From: Pseudorhizobium endolithicum
GTDB lineage: Bacteria; Pseudomonadota; Alphaproteobacteria; Rhizobiales; Rhizobiaceae
NCBI RefSeq assembly: GCF_902153245.2
Contig: NZ_CABFWF030000010.1
Coordinates: forward strand, 1 to 64,000
Length of the DNA stretch: 64,000 nucleotides
Direction of reading: 5' to 3'
In this document: positions 59,760 to 64,000 of the stretch, piece by piece
How the letters are laid out: each line of letters starts with the position of its first letter
Position numbering within the stretch: the first letter of the stretch is position 1
Position numbers and translations under genes: made by a program
Notes under the pieces: generated by a model
Told to the model about the DNA's origin: nothing
The model's input: only the letters and a program-made list of their open reading frames with translations
Databases searched by the model: none

Positions 59760-60545
59760 ATGCGAAACGATGAACTTCTCGAGGAATTTGAGGCGGCCGC
59801 CTTGGCGGCGGGGCGCTCCATCCTTGAATTCTACCGGCGAAACCCGGTCGTGAAGGAGAAAGCCGACCATTCGCCGGTCACGGAGGCGGATGAACGGGCG
59901 GAGCGAATCATCCTCCAGTACCTGACGAAGATTGCGCCCGATATTCCAGTAATCGCCGAAGAAGAGGTGGCGAGAGGCAATGTCCGGACGATCGGCGATC
60001 GATTCATCCTGGTGGACGCGCTGGACGGTACGCGCGAGTTCATTGCTCAGCGGCCGGAATTCACTGTAAATATTGCGCTTGTTCATGAGGGAGCGCCTGT
60101 CCTGGGCGTGGTTTATGCACCCGCACAGGCGGTCGCCTACTGCGGAAGCAGCGCAGGCGCATGGAAATTGGGCATCGGCGCTGACTTCAAGGTGACGGAG
60201 CGGAGCCGGATCTTCGTCCGCCACGCCCCGCCCGCGCCCGTTGCGCTTGCAAGCCGCTCACACGGATCGCTCCAGACGCAGGAATATCTGCAGCGGCATG
60301 AAATCACCGAGATCCGCCGGCTCGGCTCGTCACTCAAGTTCTGCCTCCTCGCGGAGGGGCTTGCCGACCTTTATCCGCGTTTTGGACGTACCATGGAATG
60401 GGACACGGCGGCAGGCGACGCCGTCCTGCGGGCCGCAGGCGGACGGACCAGGACATTGGACGGAGCGCCCCTCGCCTATGGCAAGACGGCACGCAGCGAT
60501 CAGCCAGACTTCGCGAATCCCGACTTCATCGCTTCAGGTGGCTGA
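59760..60545 (+). CDS. cysQ: 3'(2'),5'-bisphosphate nucleotidase CysQ / inositol-phosphatase family
   Basis: 261 residues from ATG 59760 (a GTG at 59745 overlaps the rlmB stop and is possible). Metal-site motifs of the Li+-sensitive phosphatases: 'SPVTEADERAERIIL', 'VIAEEEVA', 'FILVDALDGTREFIAQRPEF' (DxLDGTxEF) and 'MEWDTAAGDAVLRAAGG' (WDxAAG). The TREFI variant is typical of CysQ, which clears PAP during sulfate assimilation; inositol phosphatases have TxNF. Probably co-transcribed with rlmB. Confidence 0.85.
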   Translation: MRNDELLEEFEAAALAAGRSILEFYRRNPVVKEKADHSPVTEADERAERIILQYLTKIAPDIPVIAEEEVARGNVRTIGDRFILVDALDGTREFIAQRPEFTVNIALVHEGAPVLGVVYAPAQAVAYCGSSAGAWKLGIGADFKVTERSRIFVRHAPPAPVALASRSHGSLQTQEYLQRHEITEIRRLGSSLKFCLLAEGLADLYPRFGRTMEWDTAAGDAVLRAAGGRTRTLDGAPLAYGKTARSDQPDFANPDFIASGG

Positions 60546-61119
60546 AGGCCGCCTCAAGTTTCAACAGGCATTCTCTTCGTAAGGAAAATGGTGCAGCGAC
60601 GGGGAGAAAGTGCGAACCAACTATGGGCGGCGATCCTCGAAATGTGGGATTGGGTGCATGTCCCAGGACGCCTCGACCTGAGCAAGCATGGATCTTCGTG
60701 ATGACCTTGATGGGATCACGGGTCGCCGCCCTGCTACGATCCTTGATCCCACTGACTACCCGACCTGAAGTCTCTGGTGCCTACGCTCAGACGGCTTGCT
60801 TGAGATGCTGAACTCCCCCCGGACACGAGGAGTCGAATCGACTACCATCCGATCCAGTTGCCGCGGTAGGCGGAACAGAAGTTCAATCTCTGATGCCGAA
60901 GATGCGCGCGCTGGACCTACCAGCGGCAGCAGCCGGTGTTCGACCGAGATCTACCTGGGTGTGCCGTGCAAGACAAATTGCCATCAGCAGACCGCCACTT
61001 TCAGCGCCGGCAGAAAGCGGCAGCAACCGGATTGCATCTGCCCAAATCGATGAACTGTTCCCAGGAATGGTGCTCTGTCGGGCGGACCCTGTGATTTCAC
61101 ATGCGGATCAATCTGAAGT
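60546..61119. other. 574-bp stretch without a supported gene
   Basis: All open frames here are short and unlike any family I know. It could contain decayed coding sequence, but I cannot identify a source. Confidence 0.45.
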
Positions 61120-61878
61120 TCAGCCGACGAGCAGATGCTTCATCGTTGGATCGGGGATGACCACGATCCGGCTGCCATCACGAACTTCGTCGTGAAGGTG
61201 TATCACATCCTGATTTATGAGCCGGATGCATCCGGAAGAAACAGCCTTTCCGATACTGAAGGCTTCCGGAGATCCATGGATACGATAGAGCGTGTCTCTG
61301 CCGTTTTCATGGATGTAGAGGGCGCGTGCGCCAAGCGGATTGTTGATCCCGGGATCCATGCCGCCATTGGCGATGCTGTAGGGCTCCAGTTCGGGATTTC
61401 TTGCGACCATAGAGTCGGGCGGCGTCCAGCGCGGCCATTCCCGCCTGTAAGCCATGATGGCCTCCCCAGCCCAGGCAAATCCATCACGTCCAACGCCGAT
61501 CCCATAGCGCATGGCGCGCCCATCTGCCTTGACGTGATAGAGATATTTGCCGGGCGTATCGACCACGAGGGTTCCAGGCTTCTCGTCTGTCGGATAGTCC
61601 ACCTCGGTTCGCCAGAACTGAGGTGGTAGCTGGCTGATATCCACTTCCGGGATCGGAAATCGCTCGTTCGGCATCGCATAATACATGGGCGGAACCACCG
61701 GCTTGGGCGCAGGCGGCGGTTCGGCGATCGTCACGACGGGCGGCGGCTCGGTTGATACACAGCCAGAAACGGCGATCGCCCCTACACCAAGGATGAAGGA
61801 GCGCCTTGGCAAGCCTGCACCAACCCGCCGTCCGGTTGAGCTGGTCGTTCTCTCGTCAGTCTGAATGTCATAGGCCAT
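61120..61878 (-). CDS. L,D-transpeptidase (YkuD domain), Tat/lipoprotein-type export
   Basis: 252 residues. 'LPRRSFILGVGAIAVSGC' combines a twin-arginine and a lipobox-like Cys (about residue 40). A Pro-rich linker leads to the YkuD domain: 'YLYHVKADGRAMRYGIGVGR' and the catalytic 'LYRIHGSPEAFSIGKAVSSG' plus 'CIRLINQDVIHLHDEV', with His and Cys of the HG...SSGCIR site. Such enzymes make 3-3 peptidoglycan cross-links or anchor proteins to the wall. It is the last gene of a minus-strand cassette with DsbA, a second L,D-transpeptidase and a TlpA-like protein. Confidence 0.88.
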   Translation of the reverse strand: MAYDIQTDERTTSSTGRRVGAGLPRRSFILGVGAIAVSGCVSTEPPPVVTIAEPPPAPKPVVPPMYYAMPNERFPIPEVDISQLPPQFWRTEVDYPTDEKPGTLVVDTPGKYLYHVKADGRAMRYGIGVGRDGFAWAGEAIMAYRREWPRWTPPDSMVARNPELEPYSIANGGMDPGINNPLGARALYIHENGRDTLYRIHGSPEAFSIGKAVSSGCIRLINQDVIHLHDEVRDGSRIVVIPDPTMKHLLVG

Positions 61879-61992
61879 GTGGGTACTCTCTGTTGATCTC
61901 GAAGGCTGCTTCCAAGCCTGCCCGCCTTAAGGCAGCCTTAAGTGACGACGAGGGCTCGCGTGCGCGCCGTCGAACCCATCCGCTCGGGCCGC

Positions 61993-62604
61993 TCAGGCCG
62001 CGCGGGCCTCCGCGATCGCCTCCTTCAGCCCCTTCTCGTCGAGCACGCCTGCGAAGGTCGTCCGGCCGATGACGAAGGACGGCGTGCCTGCGAAGTTGAA
62101 GGCAAGCGCCTGACTGTAGTTGCGGTCGAGCAGGCCAGAGATCTTGGCGCTGTGCTCGTTCACGGCGGCAGCAATCTCCTTCATGGTGAGGCCCGCGCCC
62201 GTCAGTGCCTTCTCCACGGCTTCTTCGGTCAGCTTGCCCGTCGTCTTCATCAGCGCTCCCATGGCAGGCTCGTACTTGCCGATCTGCGCGGCTCCGAGGA
62301 CTGCCTGGGCAGCAAAGATCGAGGCACCTCCGGAGACGGGCCAGTCCTTCAGCACCAGCCGGACATTACCGTCCTCGCGAACGACCTTTTCCAGCATCGG
62401 GTGGATCTTCTTGCAGTAGGGGCACTGATAATCGAAGAACTCGACGACAGTGACGTCGCCCGCGGGATTGCCGAGAACCGGCGCGTCAGGATCATGGAAA
62501 ACGGTCTTCTCGGTGATCTCCTGGCTGAAGGCGATCCTTGGAAGGACGGCCGCGAAAGCGGCAGTGCCGGTGGTCACGGCGAGCAGGTTTCTGCGGGTAA
62601 TCAT
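61993..62604 (-). CDS. DsbA-family thiol:disulfide oxidoreductase
   Basis: 203 residues from ATG 62604 (AAGGAG 9 nt upstream). An N-terminal signal with a twin-Arg ('MITRRNLLAV') is cleaved about 'AFSQE'. The thioredoxin fold has 'VVEFFDYQCPYCKKIHPMLE' (CPYC active site) and the cis-Pro loop 'NFAGTPSFVIG'. The layout fits the BdbD/DsbA-Com1-like group, acting in the periplasm. It starts right after the stop of the preceding L,D-transpeptidase gene, so the two are co-expressed. Confidence 0.9.
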   Translation of the reverse strand: MITRRNLLAVTTGTAAFAAVLPRIAFSQEITEKTVFHDPDAPVLGNPAGDVTVVEFFDYQCPYCKKIHPMLEKVVREDGNVRLVLKDWPVSGGASIFAAQAVLGAAQIGKYEPAMGALMKTTGKLTEEAVEKALTGAGLTMKEIAAAVNEHSAKISGLLDRNYSQALAFNFAGTPSFVIGRTTFAGVLDEKGLKEAIAEARAA

Positions 62605-62605
62605 C

Positions 62606-63301
62606 TCATACTTCTCCTTTTCCGGATTGTTCGGGTCCAAGCACGACGACCTTCGCGCCTTTCGGCACGCGTCGGTGCAGATCAATGATGTCGTGGTTCA
62701 ACAGCCTGATGCAGCCGGACGAGACCGACTTGCCGATCGTCCAGGGCTCATTGGTGCCGTGGATGCGGTAGAGCGTGTCCTTGCCGCCCTGGTAGAGGTA
62801 GAGGGCGCGCGCTCCCAGAGGGTTCATGATGCCACCCTCCAGGCCCGATGCAAAAGGGCCGTAGCGCTCCGGATTGCGCTTGATCATGTTCTGGGTCGGC
62901 ACCCAGCCGGGCCAGCGCGCCTTTCGGGCTATGTCGGCCTCGCCTTCGAACTCAGTGCCGGCCTTTGCGACGCCGACGCCGTAGCGCATCGCCTTGCCAC
63001 CCTTCATGACGAGGTAGAGGAAGCGGGAATGTGGATCGACCACGATCGTGCCCGGTGGATAGCCCGTCTTGTAATCCACCACCTGGCGGACGTTCTTCGG
63101 GTCCATCTTCGACACGTCCACGCCGGGGATCGTTTCGTCGCCATCCCTGATCGCACCATACATGCTGGCAAGCGACGGATCCGCTTTCGGGGTTTCGATG
63201 GATGGAGGTTCCGCAGCCGTCTGCGCGCAGGCCGACAACCCGATGACGAGAAGCAGAGCCGTTAGCGGGAGCCGCGGAGCGGTCGCTCTGGCAGGTGTCA
63301 T
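62606..63301 (-). CDS. L,D-transpeptidase (YkuD domain) lipoprotein
   Basis: 231 residues. Signal with lipobox 'ALLLVIGLSAC'. The YkuD domain has 'FLYLVMKGGKAMRYGVGVAK' and the active site 'TLYRIHGTNEPWTIGKSVSS' followed by 'GCIRLLNHDIIDLHRRV'. It is clearly paralogous to the gene at 61120-61878. ATG 63301 overlaps the stop of the TlpA-like gene (ATGA), and its own stop abuts the dsbA-like start, so the three are one operon. Confidence 0.9.
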   Translation of the reverse strand: MTPARATAPRLPLTALLLVIGLSACAQTAAEPPSIETPKADPSLASMYGAIRDGDETIPGVDVSKMDPKNVRQVVDYKTGYPPGTIVVDPHSRFLYLVMKGGKAMRYGVGVAKAGTEFEGEADIARKARWPGWVPTQNMIKRNPERYGPFASGLEGGIMNPLGARALYLYQGGKDTLYRIHGTNEPWTIGKSVSSGCIRLLNHDIIDLHRRVPKGAKVVVLGPEQSGKGEV

Positions 63302-64000
63302 CGGGATATTCCTTGTTGAAATTTGAGTTCGTCGATCTTTTCCGCGAGCACCTCGCGGGAAATCTCACCGAGATGGGAGCCGGCGAGCGTACCGTCGGCT
63401 GCGAGAAAGAGTGTCGCGGGAAGCCCGACCGCCGAATAATGGCTGCTCAGCAGAAGCTGCGGATCAAGCACTGCCAGCGGCAGGTCGAGGTTCTCGCTCC
63501 GGAGGTAGTCGGCCACTGTTGCCGTCTGCTCGCCCTGGTTTGCGAAGACAAAGTCGACATCGGCCGTTCTGGCTGCGAGTTCCGCCATCATCGGCAGTTC
63601 GCGGCGGCAAGGCGGGCACCAGGTGGCCCATAAGTTCAGAACCGTGGGACGACCGTTGCCACCGACCGTGGTTTCGGCACCATCGAGCATGCGGAACGCG
63701 CACGTCGGCGGCGGAAGCCGCGCACTGGAATAGGTCAATGCAAGTGTCGCCGCCGTCGCAACAACGCCTGCCACAACGCTTGCCGCGGCCCATGCGCCAA
63801 GCTTTCGGCTTCTCAGGAACAAGAGGACGAGAATCACGGCGACGCCTGCCGCACCTCCGCTCCAGGAGAAGCCGCCCTGCCACACCGCAAGGACACGCCA
63901 GGGCTCTGAAGCGAAGCTCCCGGCATGCTGCAGAACATGTCCGATGCGCGCCGCCGCAAGCCCGACGACCGCCGTCCAGGACGACCAGCGTCCGAGCCTG
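63298..64000 (-). CDS. TlpA-like thioredoxin with N-terminal Lgt-like membrane domain (5' end off window)
   Basis: The frame is open from 63298 to the window edge, so the start is missing. The visible membrane part reads 'GHVLQHAGSFASEPWRVLAV' then 'WQGGFSWSGGAAGVAVILVL', resembling prolipoprotein diacylglyceryl transferase (Lgt) helices; another helix follows. The C-terminal part is a TlpA/ResA thioredoxin: 'PTVLNLWATWCPPCRRELPM' (WCPPC), 'FVFANQGEQTATVADYLRSE' and 'VGLPATLFLAADGTLAGSHL'. The thioredoxin domain should face the periplasm and act as a reductase. Confidence 0.82.
   Translation of the reverse strand, partial: RLGRWSSWTAVVGLAAARIGHVLQHAGSFASEPWRVLAVWQGGFSWSGGAAGVAVILVLLFLRSRKLGAWAAASVVAGVVATAATLALTYSSARLPPPTCAFRMLDGAETTVGGNGRPTVLNLWATWCPPCRRELPMMAELAARTADVDFVFANQGEQTATVADYLRSENLDLPLAVLDPQLLLSSHYSAVGLPATLFLAADGTLAGSHLGEISREVLAEKIDELKFQQGISR

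Overview
The window looks like chromosomal (or chromid) DNA of an alphaproteobacterium of the order Hyphomicrobiales, most likely a Rhizobiaceae close to Sinorhizobium/Ensifer. The reasons are: a complete S10-spc-alpha ribosomal operon with adk between secY and rpsM and no rpmJ; a second, short FtsZ without the C-terminal tail, as in Sinorhizobium FtsZ2; tRNA-Tyr and tRNA-Gly next to rlmB; Csp-type copper protein, DUF1883 and DUF6522 families; and high GC. These are judgements from remembered family sequences and synteny; no database search was run.

Left part (1-24.3 kb) is accessory and scarred. It starts with a hemerythrin-like protein and a DUF6522 protein, then a chimeric scar in which a 3'-truncated glutamate dehydrogenase gene runs directly into an internal ilvD/edd fragment that ends at IS-like tandem repeats. 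Next come a divergent MFS-efflux/TetR pair with a perfect inverted repeat, and a periplasmic PRC-barrel protein split by an apparent frameshift. Two catabolic blocks follow. Block A (6.3-15.9 kb) has a D-threonine-aldolase-type PLP enzyme (C-terminal His-x-Asp), an FAD amine/amino-acid oxidase and an XRE-cupin regulator, divergent from a dipeptide-type ABC importer and a GhrA-like hydroxyacid dehydrogenase. Block B (17.4-22.9 kb) has a second, frameshifted PLP enzyme of the same superfamily (His-x-Cys, D-serine-dehydratase-like), divergent from a polar amino-acid ABC importer, RidA and an IclR regulator. A TacA-TacT (RHH/GNAT) toxin-antitoxin module with a large inverted-repeat operator lies between them, bracketed by imperfect 28-bp direct repeats. 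An IS256-family element (22.97-24.33 kb) closes this part.

Middle part (24.7-40.7 kb) mixes envelope/stress genes with housekeeping genes: two SDRs, a frameshifted phospholipase-D/cardiolipin-synthase-like gene, small membrane proteins, a 53-residue Cys-rich protein, a Csp-like copper protein, an outer-membrane beta-barrel, ftsZ2, DUF1883, rarA-degQ, an AbrB-MazF toxin-antitoxin pair whose promoter lies inside a perfect 27-bp palindrome, ilvD and msrPQ.

Right part: 40.7-55.4 kb is the full S10-spc-alpha operon on the minus strand, preceded by tuf. Upstream of tuf, instead of rpsL-rpsG-fusA, are a modE remnant, an orphan modA, tRNA-Gly, tRNA-Tyr and then rlmB and cysQ. This looks like the upstream flank of one tuf copy joined to the downstream flank of the other. 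The window ends with a minus-strand cassette pairing two L,D-transpeptidases with a DsbA-like and a TlpA-like (Lgt-like membrane domain plus thioredoxin) protein; the last runs off the edge.

Several genes (PRC-barrel, the second PLP enzyme, PLD, the modE remnant) carry single-base frame breaks. They are either real decay in accessory DNA or sequencing errors, and should be checked first.
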